64,000 nucleotides of DNA from Mucilaginibacter arboris. GTDB lineage: Bacteria; Bacteroidota; Bacteroidia; Sphingobacteriales; Sphingobacteriaceae. Below are positions 8,586-17,145 of the stretch, one piece after another; positions within the stretch are counted from its first letter, which is position 1; each line of letters begins with the position of its first letter. The notes below the pieces were generated by a model that did not search any database, was not told where the DNA came from, and saw only the letters and a list, made by a program, of their open reading frames with translations. The stretch spans positions 124,001 to 188,000 of the forward strand of contig NZ_WPIK01000008.1 in assembly GCF_009754915.1 (NCBI RefSeq), read 5' to 3'. Position numbers and translations under genes: made by a program.

Positions 8586-9458
8586 ATGATCTCGATAGAA
8601 AACGAATTTTTAACTGTATCTTTTCGTACCAAAGGGGCAGAAATGACCTCTTTTTTTAACAAAAAAACCAAGACCGAGCATTTATGGCAGGCTAATCCTG
8701 ATGTTTGGCCTTGGTATGCACCTAATTTATTTCCAATTGTTGGAGGGTTGTTTAACAATGAACTGCATGTAAACGGACAAACTTACCACATGACACGCCA
8801 TGGATTTACCAGAGAATCAGAATTTAAACTGGTTGACATTACGGAAACCCATGCAAAATTTTCACTGCCTTTTAGCGAAGCCACTTTAGCTGCTTATCCT
8901 TATCGTTTTGAATTTCAGGTGTTGTATGATTTGTTTGACCAGGATTTACGCGTTACTTACAAAGTAATTAATCAGGATGAGCAAACTGTTTATTTTTCTA
9001 TGGGTGCGCACCCTGCTTTTCATATTCCGTTTAAAGAGGATGAAAAATATGAAGATTATTACCTGGAGTTTGAAACATCACAACCTTTATTAACGCACCT
9101 GCTTTCGGCAAACGGATTAATGAGCGGCGAACGAGAAGTTGTCCCGACAGAAGATCAAAAACTTTGGCTAACTAAACATTTATTTGATCGTGATGCACTG
9201 GTTTTTAAAAGTATCACTTCCAAAAAAGTAACTATCCGAAGTAAAAACCATGAACATAGCTTGTTAATTAGCTTTGATAATTTTAAGGACCTGGGTATTT
9301 GGGCAAAGCCGGGCGCCCCCTTTGTTTGTATAGAACCGTGGTTAGGTTATTCGGATACGGAAGGAGAAGTTAATGATATTCAGCAAAAAGCAGGTATCGA
9401 AAGCGTAGGGCACGGGCATGTTTACGAAGCTACGTTTACCATCTCTGTTAACAGTTAA
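8586..9458 (+). CDS. Aldose 1-epimerase family protein
   Basis: The 290-residue galactose-mutarotase-fold protein has no signal peptide. Visible family blocks are the N-terminal ISIENEFLTVSF, the PNLFPIVGGL segment, MTRHGFTRESEF (general acid His region), MGAHPAFHIPF near residue 140, and CIEPWLGYSD near residue 245. Such enzymes interconvert sugar anomers; this branch (LacX/YeaD-like) often acts on phosphorylated or unusual sugars, so the substrate is open. It ends at a paired-repeat terminator and is convergent with the MBL hydrolase gene. Confidence 0.88.
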   Translation: MISIENEFLTVSFRTKGAEMTSFFNKKTKTEHLWQANPDVWPWYAPNLFPIVGGLFNNELHVNGQTYHMTRHGFTRESEFKLVDITETHAKFSLPFSEATLAAYPYRFEFQVLYDLFDQDLRVTYKVINQDEQTVYFSMGAHPAFHIPFKEDEKYEDYYLEFETSQPLLTHLLSANGLMSGEREVVPTEDQKLWLTKHLFDRDALVFKSITSKKVTIRSKNHEHSLLISFDNFKDLGIWAKPGAPFVCIEPWLGYSDTEGEVNDIQQKAGIESVGHGHVYEATFTISVNS

Positions 9459-9476
9459 ACACTTATTTTAATCGAT

Positions 9477-9512
9477 AAAAGAAGCATTCCTCTAAATTTA
9501 AATGCTTCTTTT
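9477..9512. terminator. Inverted pair of core repeats acting as bidirectional terminator
   Basis: A + oriented core (9477-9487) and a - oriented core (9502-9512) face each other across 14 bases. With flanking bases the arms CGATAAAAGAAGCAT and ATGCTTCTTTTACCG can pair, and a T-run follows. The pair lies exactly between two convergent genes. This is the same use that Haemophilus and Neisseria make of paired uptake sequences. Confidence 0.8.
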
Positions 9513-9528
9513 ACCGATGTTTTTTGGA

Positions 9529-10488
9529 CTACTTTTTATAAACTCCCACCACAACTGCAAATGCAATTAATGCAGCAGCGCCAATTAAACTTGCGGTAAT
9601 TACAGGATTATTTACAGCAGGCGGAACATATTTTACACCTTCTATATCGCTTTGTGCAGGTTCTTTTACATAGCGTCCATGTGCAGGAACAGCTTCTTCA
9701 GCAAAATTACGGCCTAAATGCTGTAAAGCATGCTTAAATTCTTTTCCAAACATTGGTTTACCGTGTCCGGTTGCTACAATTTGCGGATGCAGGCCGATTA
9801 ATTTCCGTACAGATACACCAGCTGCTTTCCAGTCGCTGGTAAAATATTTTGGCGGGCCGGAAATAATTTTTTTCTGCGTCATAACTGATATTGCTGATTC
9901 TTGTACCGTAGTTACAAAAGCATCACCGGCAATTAAAACATGATCGCTTTCGCGGAACAAAGAAATATGGCCCGGCGCATGGCCAGGTGTATGTACAATC
10001 CGCCAGCCTGGTAGTCCGGGCGTTCCTTCTTCCGGAAAAGCATGAACTTTATCACGTAAATTAAGGGGTTTATTAGGGAACAACCACGAAGTTAAACTCA
10101 TTAAACCACCACCAACAAATGGGTCTGCAGGTGGATAAGCAGAAAGGCCGGTTAAATAAGGAAGTTCAAGATAATGCGCATAGACAGGTACATCCCAGAT
10201 TTTCAACAGATCCTGTAAACTGCCCCTATGGTCGAAATGGCCGTGCGTTAAAATAATGTTTTCTGGTTTTGTTCCCGTTCCGAATAATTCTTCGGCCATT
10301 TCTTTTATTTTATTTGCAGAATGCGGCAAACCGGCATCTACCAATACCCATTTTTTACTATCAGGGCTGCCAGAGGCAATCATGTAAATGTTTACAAATA
10401 CAATTTTCATTCCCCAAACACCCGGGGCAACTTCAAAATAGCTGCTGCTTGTGTTTTTATTCTGATTGTTTACCTGTGTTTCGTCCAT
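9529..10488 (-). CDS. MBL-fold metallo-hydrolase with C-terminal membrane anchor
   Basis: The 319-residue protein has the metallo-beta-lactamase HxHxDH motif in LTHGHFDHRGSL near residue 100, VHTPGHAPGHISL near 167, LIAGDAFV near 190 and ATGHGKPM near 240. There is no signal peptide. A single hydrophobic helix at the C-terminus (IGAAALIAFAVVVGVY) ends in a Lys pair, so it is probably tail-anchored. MBL-fold members hydrolyse lactones, thioesters, glyoxalase-type substrates or phosphodiesters; the substrate cannot be told here. It is convergent with the aldose epimerase gene. Confidence 0.88.
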   Translation of the reverse strand: MDETQVNNQNKNTSSSYFEVAPGVWGMKIVFVNIYMIASGSPDSKKWVLVDAGLPHSANKIKEMAEELFGTGTKPENIILTHGHFDHRGSLQDLLKIWDVPVYAHYLELPYLTGLSAYPPADPFVGGGLMSLTSWLFPNKPLNLRDKVHAFPEEGTPGLPGWRIVHTPGHAPGHISLFRESDHVLIAGDAFVTTVQESAISVMTQKKIISGPPKYFTSDWKAAGVSVRKLIGLHPQIVATGHGKPMFGKEFKHALQHLGRNFAEEAVPAHGRYVKEPAQSDIEGVKYVPPAVNNPVITASLIGAAALIAFAVVVGVYKK

Positions 10489-10676
10489 AATTATTAAAGT
10501 TTATCTGAGTTTAGAAACAAGAACGGGCACTTTAAGTTTTCGAAGTTTAATCAATATGAAAAGCATCAAAAAACGCTTATTATTTTTGGATGACTGATTT
10601 TATTTTTATTCAATCTAAAACAATTTATTTGCGTATAATATTTATTCAATTCACATATACCGTAAACAGTTTTATT

Positions 10677-11003
10677 ATGAAAAAGAAAGTCTATTTATTA
10701 TCAACCGCGTTAGTGCTTGCGTTTTCTACAACGCAATTAAGTGCAGCTACTGTAATTACCGAACCAATTGCAAAAGAAGTTAGCCTGACAGATGCACAAA
10801 AAGAAGCAAAACTTGAGGCTATAAAAGCGCGTGTTGAAGAGATCAAGGCAATGGATAAATCTCAACTAAGCAAAGAGCAAAAGCAAGAAGTAAAAGCTGA
10901 GTTAAAAACCATGAAAGCTCAGGCCAGGGCCTTAGGCGGAGGTATCTACTTATCAGTGGGTGCAATTATTATCATCATACTTGTTTTAATCCTTATTTTA
11001 TAA
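10677..11003 (+). CDS. Small secreted or anchored Lys/Glu-rich protein of unknown function
   Basis: I chose ATG 10677 (MKKKVYLLSTALVLAFS) because it begins a signal peptide ending in LSAA; an upstream in-frame ATG at 10590 adds 29 unlikely residues. The 108-residue product has a charged helical middle rich in Lys, Glu and Ala, and a C-terminal hydrophobic segment (VGAIIIIILVLILIL) at the very end. The likely layout is a periplasmic coiled-coil tethered by its tail. No family is recognised; such small proteins are common in Sphingobacteriaceae. Confidence 0.7.
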   Translation: MKKKVYLLSTALVLAFSTTQLSAATVITEPIAKEVSLTDAQKEAKLEAIKARVEEIKAMDKSQLSKEQKQEVKAELKTMKAQARALGGGIYLSVGAIIIIILVLILIL

Positions 11004-11024
11004 GGAGCTAACTGGTTAACATAA

Positions 11025-11067
11025 AAACAAGAAAGCCCGGTGTAATTTACGCCAGGCTTTCTTGTTT
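11025..11067. terminator. Strong bidirectional terminator hairpin
   Basis: A perfect 13-bp stem pairs AAACAAGAAAGCC (11025-11037) with GGCTTTCTTGTTT (11055-11067). An inner stem pairs GGTGTAA with TTACGCC. It sits between two convergent genes and does not use the core repeat. Confidence 0.85.
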
Positions 11068-11103
11068 AAACAGTAGTTTAATGCTCTTTATCTTCCGTTT
11101 CTA

Positions 11104-11748
11104 TTAACCTTTGCCGCCACCTAAAGCTTTCAGGTCTTCAAAAGTAATTCTGTCGAAATCTGCCGGAATTGCAAAAGTTCCGGGTTTAACTTTTTCATCT
11201 GAGATAGATTTTAAGGTCACTTCAACAGGTTGTCCTCTTTGTATAGTGGTAAATTTTATAGGATAACCGCCCATATTGGTAAAAAATTTGGTTAAGTTAT
11301 TAGATGGGGCAGTTATATCATTGGTAATCCAGGCATCAAACGTCGAACCGCTTTTGCTATCTTTAACTTTTACCTTTTTACACTTGTAACCAGAAATAGT
11401 TTGTGTTTCTGTAGTTGGAGTGGAAGTGAAAGAAGGTTCCTGGTCTTTCATTTGTTCCAAGTCTGCAGGTGTTGCTACAGCAGCTTTTTTCATGGAAGCC
11501 ACAGGTACATCTATCAATACTACCATATAATTTCCTTTATCGTTAGATAATATACTAATGGTTGCAGGGCCTTGCTGCATTTTAGTAGCAGTAGAATCGT
11601 TTTTAAAATAAGTTTTGGACTCTGTTTGCTGGCCATTAGCGCTAACAGAATAAGTTATTACACCTTCAGTATAATTTTTTTGTGCATGGGCTGCAAAACA
11701 GATGGTGGTAAGCGCCAAACCCAAAGTTGCTTTTTTAATATTAATCAT
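11104..11748 (-). CDS. Secreted DUF4412-like protein
   Basis: The 214-residue protein has a signal peptide (GLALTTICFAAHA). The mature part begins with EGVITYSV and has a regular beta pattern, including TISGYKCKKVKVKD and FDAWITNDI, typical of the DUF4412/GLPGLI-like Bacteroidota periplasmic proteins of unknown function. It ends in a Gly-rich tail. It is followed downstream on the minus strand by the shared terminator at 11025-11067. It may be cotranscribed with nothing; comEC lies 74 bases upstream in the same orientation. Confidence 0.72.
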   Translation of the reverse strand: MINIKKATLGLALTTICFAAHAQKNYTEGVITYSVSANGQQTESKTYFKNDSTATKMQQGPATISILSNDKGNYMVVLIDVPVASMKKAAVATPADLEQMKDQEPSFTSTPTTETQTISGYKCKKVKVKDSKSGSTFDAWITNDITAPSNNLTKFFTNMGGYPIKFTTIQRGQPVEVTLKSISDEKVKPGTFAIPADFDRITFEDLKALGGGKG

Positions 11749-11822
11749 GTTTTTTATTTTTTTTTAAAGTAATCATTCTTTTTATAAAGATGCAAGCCTA
11801 ATTTAATAAATTATTTGCGTGG

Positions 11823-13943
11823 TTAATTGTTAAAGTTAGACTGAAGTTGGAAGGATTTGTTACGTTTTAAAATTTTTATTTTTCGTCCGTCCGATGCTGC
11901 ATCTTCTGTTAAATTTTTAATCTGGTAATCAGAGTTGCTGCCATCGATAATTAACAAGTCAAAAATAATATTTCCGGAAATCTGCGCTAAGTTTAAACGA
12001 GGGTTTCCGGTTATATACACTTCATCTACTTTTATTTTTTGTGGCAGCGTTTTGTTTTCAAATTTTTTATCCGCCACAAAAATTAAACGGTTTCCAAATT
12101 GTATTAAATTATTTTGCCTGCTAAAAACAGCATTCCTAAAGTTTTGCCCAGTTTGTAAAAGTTTAACCTGAACGCACTTACAACTATCTAAATAAGGTTG
12201 TACTGAGTATTGAAAGGTCTTGTCGGCCGGTTTTAAATCTGTTATCACCACAGCTTCATTGCCTTTTTTAAATATTAAGCCCGAATTTTTACGGAGGTTT
12301 AAAAAAACCATTTCATCCTGATTTGCGGCCTGATAGCGCTTATATGAAATACCTGCTAAAAAAAGTATGGTAAAAACAGCACCGGCTTTTAACCAAAGAG
12401 AATTGCGGTGGACCAGACAGGCGAAACCGGAGCAAATAATGGCATACAAAAGCAAATATTGGGGAACGGTGATCCAAAGTTTGTTCCAGTTGCCAAAAGG
12501 GATATTTTCTATCCGTGTTAAACCTTCGTTCATTAAAATAATGGTTTTTTCGAGTAAAAAGGCTATTAGTTTTGAAATATTAAAAACATCAGGAATTAAC
12601 AGAAATGCAATTCCAAAATACATAATCAGCATAGAAGGCAGCACAATAAAAAGGTTACTGATGAGGAAATAAACCGGAAACTGATGGAAATAAAAAATGC
12701 TAACCGGAAAAGTAATGAGTTGTGCCGCTAAAGAAACAGAGATCAACGACCAAAGCTTTTGAGCAATAAAATGTTTAAAATGAAACCAGTCTTCTATTAT
12801 CGGCTGTAAAATAATCAAACCAAAAACAGCTAAATAAGAAAGCTGAAAACCAACATCAGTAAGATAGAAAGGATTGTAAAGCAGCAGCATAAAAGCCGAA
12901 ACCAGCAAAATATTAAGCATGCTGATATGGCGGTTATAGGTTTTCCCGGCGATAACAAACGTAATCATTACGGCAGCACGGCAAACGGCAGGCGAAAAAC
13001 CGGTGATTAAAGCATATACCCAAATCAGCAGAACAGAGATCAGCGCTTTTAGTAAAACAGTGCTTCTTTTACGGTTTAAAAAACTTAGCAGCATGTTTAG
13101 AATGATGTAAACCAAAGCAACGTGCATGCCCGAAACGGAAAGCACGTGCATGGTCCCGGTTTTAGCATAAGCTTGCAAAACGTCCTGACTTAAATCTGCA
13201 CGATAACCCAAAATTAAAGTGGAAGCAACCGCAATAGCATCCGGATTGTGCAGGTATTTCTTCAGTTTTAAAACTAGGTTTTTTCTGATTTTAAGTGCGT
13301 AAGCAATTATTGGATTGTCACGATTAGTAGTTAGTAATTGGTACTCGTTTGGGTTGATAAAAGTCTGAAAGTAAATGTTTTGATGTTGAAGCCACAACTT
13401 GTAATTAAATTCTGCGGGATTAAAAGGTGCATCAACAGGTTTAAAATTACTGTTGATAAGCAGTTCATCACCATAATTTAAATTGACAGGTTGATTTGGA
13501 TCAATCTTTAAAGCAATTAGTAAACTTCCGCAAGCCGGAATAATTTTGCCATTAAAAGAAGTATGCGTAACAGAAGAATTAAAGTGGACAAGGTTTCCGG
13601 TTTGTTTAGGTTCCTGGATAATGCGGATGAGCAACGCATTAGATTTTTGTTTTGAAAAATGGTTTTGCTGGTTAATTTCTTTATTTCGCTCTGCAAATAA
13701 AATTCCTGCTAACAGCAATAAAATATGGACAAGAATTCCGCCAATCCAGGGTTTGCGGTAAATTTTTAATCGGGCATAACCAAAATTTAAAGTAGCAAAA
13801 AGCAAAGCAATTGCATAAATGCTGATGGTTAAGCAAAAAAACCAACTATCGAACGGAAAAATCACGCCTAAAAAAATACCCGATAAAAGAGGCATCAGCA
13901 GTTGTAAAAATGGGTTTTCGGGCATAAAAAAAGCGTTTTTCAT
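11823..13943 (-). CDS. comEC: ComEC/Rec2 inner-membrane DNA uptake channel
   Basis: ComEC carries single-stranded DNA across the inner membrane during natural transformation. The 706-residue protein has two or three N-terminal membrane segments, the DUF4131/OB-like region, and then the competence domain. Visible hallmarks are MHVLSVSGMHVALVYIILNM near residue 267 and ALITGFSPAVCRAAVM near 315, followed by about seven membrane helices. The C-terminal MBL-like part is short and lacks an HxHxDH motif, as in many Bacteroidota, so any nuclease step would need another protein. It starts three bases after the HhH/beta-barrel gene ends, in one operon. A core repeat at 13554-13564 is read HTSFNG. Confidence 0.93.
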   Translation of the reverse strand: MKNAFFMPENPFLQLLMPLLSGIFLGVIFPFDSWFFCLTISIYAIALLFATLNFGYARLKIYRKPWIGGILVHILLLLAGILFAERNKEINQQNHFSKQKSNALLIRIIQEPKQTGNLVHFNSSVTHTSFNGKIIPACGSLLIALKIDPNQPVNLNYGDELLINSNFKPVDAPFNPAEFNYKLWLQHQNIYFQTFINPNEYQLLTTNRDNPIIAYALKIRKNLVLKLKKYLHNPDAIAVASTLILGYRADLSQDVLQAYAKTGTMHVLSVSGMHVALVYIILNMLLSFLNRKRSTVLLKALISVLLIWVYALITGFSPAVCRAAVMITFVIAGKTYNRHISMLNILLVSAFMLLLYNPFYLTDVGFQLSYLAVFGLIILQPIIEDWFHFKHFIAQKLWSLISVSLAAQLITFPVSIFYFHQFPVYFLISNLFIVLPSMLIMYFGIAFLLIPDVFNISKLIAFLLEKTIILMNEGLTRIENIPFGNWNKLWITVPQYLLLYAIICSGFACLVHRNSLWLKAGAVFTILFLAGISYKRYQAANQDEMVFLNLRKNSGLIFKKGNEAVVITDLKPADKTFQYSVQPYLDSCKCVQVKLLQTGQNFRNAVFSRQNNLIQFGNRLIFVADKKFENKTLPQKIKVDEVYITGNPRLNLAQISGNIIFDLLIIDGSNSDYQIKNLTEDAASDGRKIKILKRNKSFQLQSNFNN

Positions 13944-13946
13944 CTT

Positions 13947-15992
13947 TTAAAACCGATAGCGTACTTGTATCCTGGCCTCAGATTTCTTGTTGCCTTCAAT
14001 TACATCCAAACCAGAACCAACTGTTTTTTCTCCCCGGTACAAATAAGCGCTGTACCTAAACCAAACATCGATTGCTTTTTTGAAATTATACTGCGCATTA
14101 AAGTAGGTGCGAAAGCCGGTATGCTGCAAGGGCAAAACCGTGTAACTGTACAAAACATCGTTCTCAAAAGAGTAAACCCGGGAATCGTAACTGGCTGTAT
14201 GAAACCAGGCCAAACGGCAATTGCCCGAAACCCTGCTGCTTTTAGGTTTATAAATTACATCCTGATAAGCCATAAAACCATATTCTGCTGCTGGTGCACC
14301 TTTTTGGTATTTTACAAGTTCTGCACGGTTTCTAAACGTGATATTTCTGGTAAAAGGATACGAAATATCCAGGTGCCAATCCTGGTAATTAACTTCATCC
14401 AAAGCTTTAATTTTTGCATTGTCGTTGTTTTGTTGCTTCTGTTTTAAGCGGTAATTGAGATAAGCAGACAGGCGGTTAGTTGGCGAGAAAGTTAATCTTC
14501 CTAAAAATTCATGTCCATAACTATTGGGTTGGCCCACCTGATATTTTAACCAGGGAAAACGGAAGAAATCAGCATAACCGGAAAAATTCCAGTAGTGTAA
14601 AAACTTCAGGTTTAAACCACTGTAAACACCTTTTTCATTTACCCCTTCTGTTGCTTCGGAAATGGCCTGATTGTAGAGCGAATGATAATTACGGCTGTAA
14701 TTCCGGTAGAGCAAGACCACCGAAACCGTTGAAGACAAGGAGGTTAATAAACCATTTACAGTGGCAGCGCCGCCTCCCAAACCTTTAGCTGTTTCTCCGA
14801 AGAAATATAAATTATGGTAGCTGTAATCATAATAGAACGAAAGGTTATCTAATTCCTTTCCGGCGAACTGGAACTCGTTATAAGTGTTTCGTTTACGCTG
14901 CACCGGAAATTGAAAATTGGTATTGTAAGCTGTTGCACCTGCTTTAAAATTTCGGTTAGTATAGTTGAGGTTTAAGCCATAAGTTAATTGTTCTGCTGCA
15001 TTTTTGTTAACTAATTCTGTGGGTGTGCGATGATAACCGGTTGTTCCGATAGAAGAAATATATTCAGGGTTTGCCGTGCTTTGAACGGTTGCATCAATTG
15101 GCTGATCTGAAACAAAAGGTGTAAATTCTACAGCTTTCCATTTAAACGTTGCTGCAACACCGCGGAAATAACTGACTTCATTGGTAGAAGAATAAGGCGT
15201 TAAACCGCGGCTAACTTTAGGCACCAAAGTAGCATCTGCATTTTTGCCAAATGCAAAACCGGTATATAAACCTAAACCCTGGCCAAACTGCAAAGAATAA
15301 TCACCAATAACCAGGCGGTTTACAAAACCAAAATTTTTAAAAGAAAGGCTGGCCGAATAAAAATCAAAACCCATACTGTTTTTACCGGCAAAAAATGGTT
15401 CTCCCGCATCTTTTTCCATATTTAAAGCAAGTTGGATGCGGTTTTGAAAATTAAATTTATAACGTCCTAAAAGTTTCTGTGCATTTCCGGTATAATGCGA
15501 AAGCTTAGAATCTTTTGGAATGAGAAAACCTTTTTGGGCTTGTAATACTTGTCCATATCGAAAGATGAAATCTTGTTTGCCGTAACGAAAAACGTTTGTA
15601 AGGTTAACAGCATTAAAATCAAAATCCGGACTGATTGTTACAAAAGGCAATAGTTTTTGAATGGTTTGCAGGTCGAAAAGATTGATACTTTGAAGTTCGA
15701 GCAGGTTAATTAGTTTCCCGTTAGTATGGATATGTTCCTGCAAAGCCGTGATTTGCAGGACAGACAGAAACAAAAGGTCTTGCAGTTGTGTGGTAGTTGC
15801 TTTGTTAAGGTTAAGCGGGTGCAGGCGATAATTATTAAGCTGGCCAATCAATTCAGAATAGTCGTAATCGTCCGGCAGGTTTTCGGCAGCAGCTTCAATA
15901 ATGGTTTCTATTTCGCGCTCATAAGAACTTTGGCCAAAAGCAGTTTTTGCAATACTTAGAAAGAAAAAAAGCAGTAAAAATTTGTACTGCAT
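13947..15992 (-). CDS. Secreted helix-hairpin-helix / putative outer-membrane beta-barrel protein
   Basis: I chose ATG 15992 (MQYKFLLLFFF); a TTG lies one codon upstream. The 681-residue protein has a signal peptide ending near AFGQ. Then comes a ComEA-like helix-hairpin-helix region, LNLNKATTTQLQDLLFLSVLQ and LINLLELQSINLFDLQTIQKL, at roughly residues 58-115. The rest consists of alternating aromatic strands (LQLALNMEKDAGEPFF, FRYSAYLYRG) ending in RIQVRYRF with a terminal Phe, the outer-membrane barrel signature. HhH motifs bind DNA non-specifically. With comEC three bases downstream, a role in DNA capture at the outer membrane is a reasonable inference but untested. Confidence 0.75.
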   Translation of the reverse strand: MQYKFLLLFFFLSIAKTAFGQSSYEREIETIIEAAAENLPDDYDYSELIGQLNNYRLHPLNLNKATTTQLQDLLFLSVLQITALQEHIHTNGKLINLLELQSINLFDLQTIQKLLPFVTISPDFDFNAVNLTNVFRYGKQDFIFRYGQVLQAQKGFLIPKDSKLSHYTGNAQKLLGRYKFNFQNRIQLALNMEKDAGEPFFAGKNSMGFDFYSASLSFKNFGFVNRLVIGDYSLQFGQGLGLYTGFAFGKNADATLVPKVSRGLTPYSSTNEVSYFRGVAATFKWKAVEFTPFVSDQPIDATVQSTANPEYISSIGTTGYHRTPTELVNKNAAEQLTYGLNLNYTNRNFKAGATAYNTNFQFPVQRKRNTYNEFQFAGKELDNLSFYYDYSYHNLYFFGETAKGLGGGAATVNGLLTSLSSTVSVVLLYRNYSRNYHSLYNQAISEATEGVNEKGVYSGLNLKFLHYWNFSGYADFFRFPWLKYQVGQPNSYGHEFLGRLTFSPTNRLSAYLNYRLKQKQQNNDNAKIKALDEVNYQDWHLDISYPFTRNITFRNRAELVKYQKGAPAAEYGFMAYQDVIYKPKSSRVSGNCRLAWFHTASYDSRVYSFENDVLYSYTVLPLQHTGFRTYFNAQYNFKKAIDVWFRYSAYLYRGEKTVGSGLDVIEGNKKSEARIQVRYRF

Positions 15993-16092
15993 CAAGTTAA
16001 AATAGAATCATTTATACTGCTTTTATTTTAACTCAATAATATTAAAATTAATTAATAATTAAATTAAAACAGAAATAAATATTTATACCGAT

Positions 16093-16103
16093 AAAAACAG
16101 CAT
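16093..16103 (+). repeat. Dispersed core repeat (AC-C form) overlapping a start codon
   Basis: Exact AAAAACAGCAT preceded by ATTTATACCGAT. Its last two bases are the first two of the ATG at 16102. Confidence 0.95.
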
Positions 16104-17145
16104 GATGCCCGATTCCGTTTTTGAAGTGATATTGGTTGGAGATTCCGGTAACATTTCCCGTTACAAGCCCGATCCTGTTCTGAGTTTGTTAACTAAACAC
16201 CTGGCTACGCCCAATCCTTCGGCAGTCATTTTTTTGGGTGATAATGTTTATCCGAACGGTTTACCAGAAAAAGGCGACCGGTTAAGGGCAGACGCAGAAT
16301 TAGTGCTGCAAAAACACCATGAAGCAGTAAAAAATTATTCAGGAAAAGTGATTTTTATCTCTGGCAACCACGATTGGAACAAAGGCAAAGACGATGGTTT
16401 TGATTACGTTATCCGCCAGGAAAAATACATCGAAAAATTATTTGGCGGAGAAAACGTTTACCTGCCATCCAGAGGTTGCCCGGGGCCGAAAGAAGTTTCT
16501 GTAAATGATGAGCTGACTATAGTGGCCATCAATACCCAATGGTGGATCCAGCGTGGTTTCCGGCCAATAGGCGCAAAAGATGGTTGCAGCGCCGGTTCTG
16601 AAGCGGAGTTTTTTACCTTATTAGAAGAAATGATCAACAGAAATAAGAACAAAAAAGTGCTGGTGGTTGGCCATTATCCTGTTTACAGTTATTCGTTGCA
16701 CGGCGGAAAATTTAAGTTTAAGCACCATTTGTTTCCGCTTACCATTTACCGTAAAAAGGCTTTTATGCCTTTGCCTGTTGTTGGTTCTTTGCTTCCTTTA
16801 TACCGCAAATATATTGGCGCACCGGAGGACCTTTCGCATTTGCGTTTCCGCACATTGAAAAAGAAACTGAAAACTATTTTTGCAAATCATCCAAACCTGA
16901 TCTATGCTGCCGGGCACGAGCATAATTTGCAGCATATTTATAAAAACCAGGTTAATTATATTATAAGTGGCGCAGCTTCCAAATCAACTTACGTCCGAAA
17001 AGGAAAATATGGCAAGTTTGCTTTAGCAGCAAAAGGTTTTTTTAAGCTGAAGTTTACATCAAACCAAAAAACAGTTGCCGAATCGTGGATTGTAGATGAA
17101 TTTGATGAAAACGGAAAAATGGTTTATCAAGCCGAATTAGACTAA
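16102..17145 (+). CDS. Calcineurin-like metallophosphoesterase
   Basis: The 347-residue protein shows the dimetal phosphoesterase motifs in order: LVGDSG (residues 11-16), LGDNVYPNG near 48, GNHDW near 92, GHYPVYSY near 193, and GHEHNLQ near 273. It lacks a signal peptide, so it is probably cytoplasmic or membrane-peripheral. It resembles the purple-acid-phosphatase-like branch common in Bacteroidota; the substrate is unknown. The start could be 16102 or the adjacent ATG at 16105. Its stop overlaps the 3' end of the convergent lipid-kinase-like gene by four bases. Confidence 0.88.
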   Translation: MMPDSVFEVILVGDSGNISRYKPDPVLSLLTKHLATPNPSAVIFLGDNVYPNGLPEKGDRLRADAELVLQKHHEAVKNYSGKVIFISGNHDWNKGKDDGFDYVIRQEKYIEKLFGGENVYLPSRGCPGPKEVSVNDELTIVAINTQWWIQRGFRPIGAKDGCSAGSEAEFFTLLEEMINRNKNKKVLVVGHYPVYSYSLHGGKFKFKHHLFPLTIYRKKAFMPLPVVGSLLPLYRKYIGAPEDLSHLRFRTLKKKLKTIFANHPNLIYAAGHEHNLQHIYKNQVNYIISGAASKSTYVRKGKYGKFALAAKGFFKLKFTSNQKTVAESWIVDEFDENGKMVYQAELD

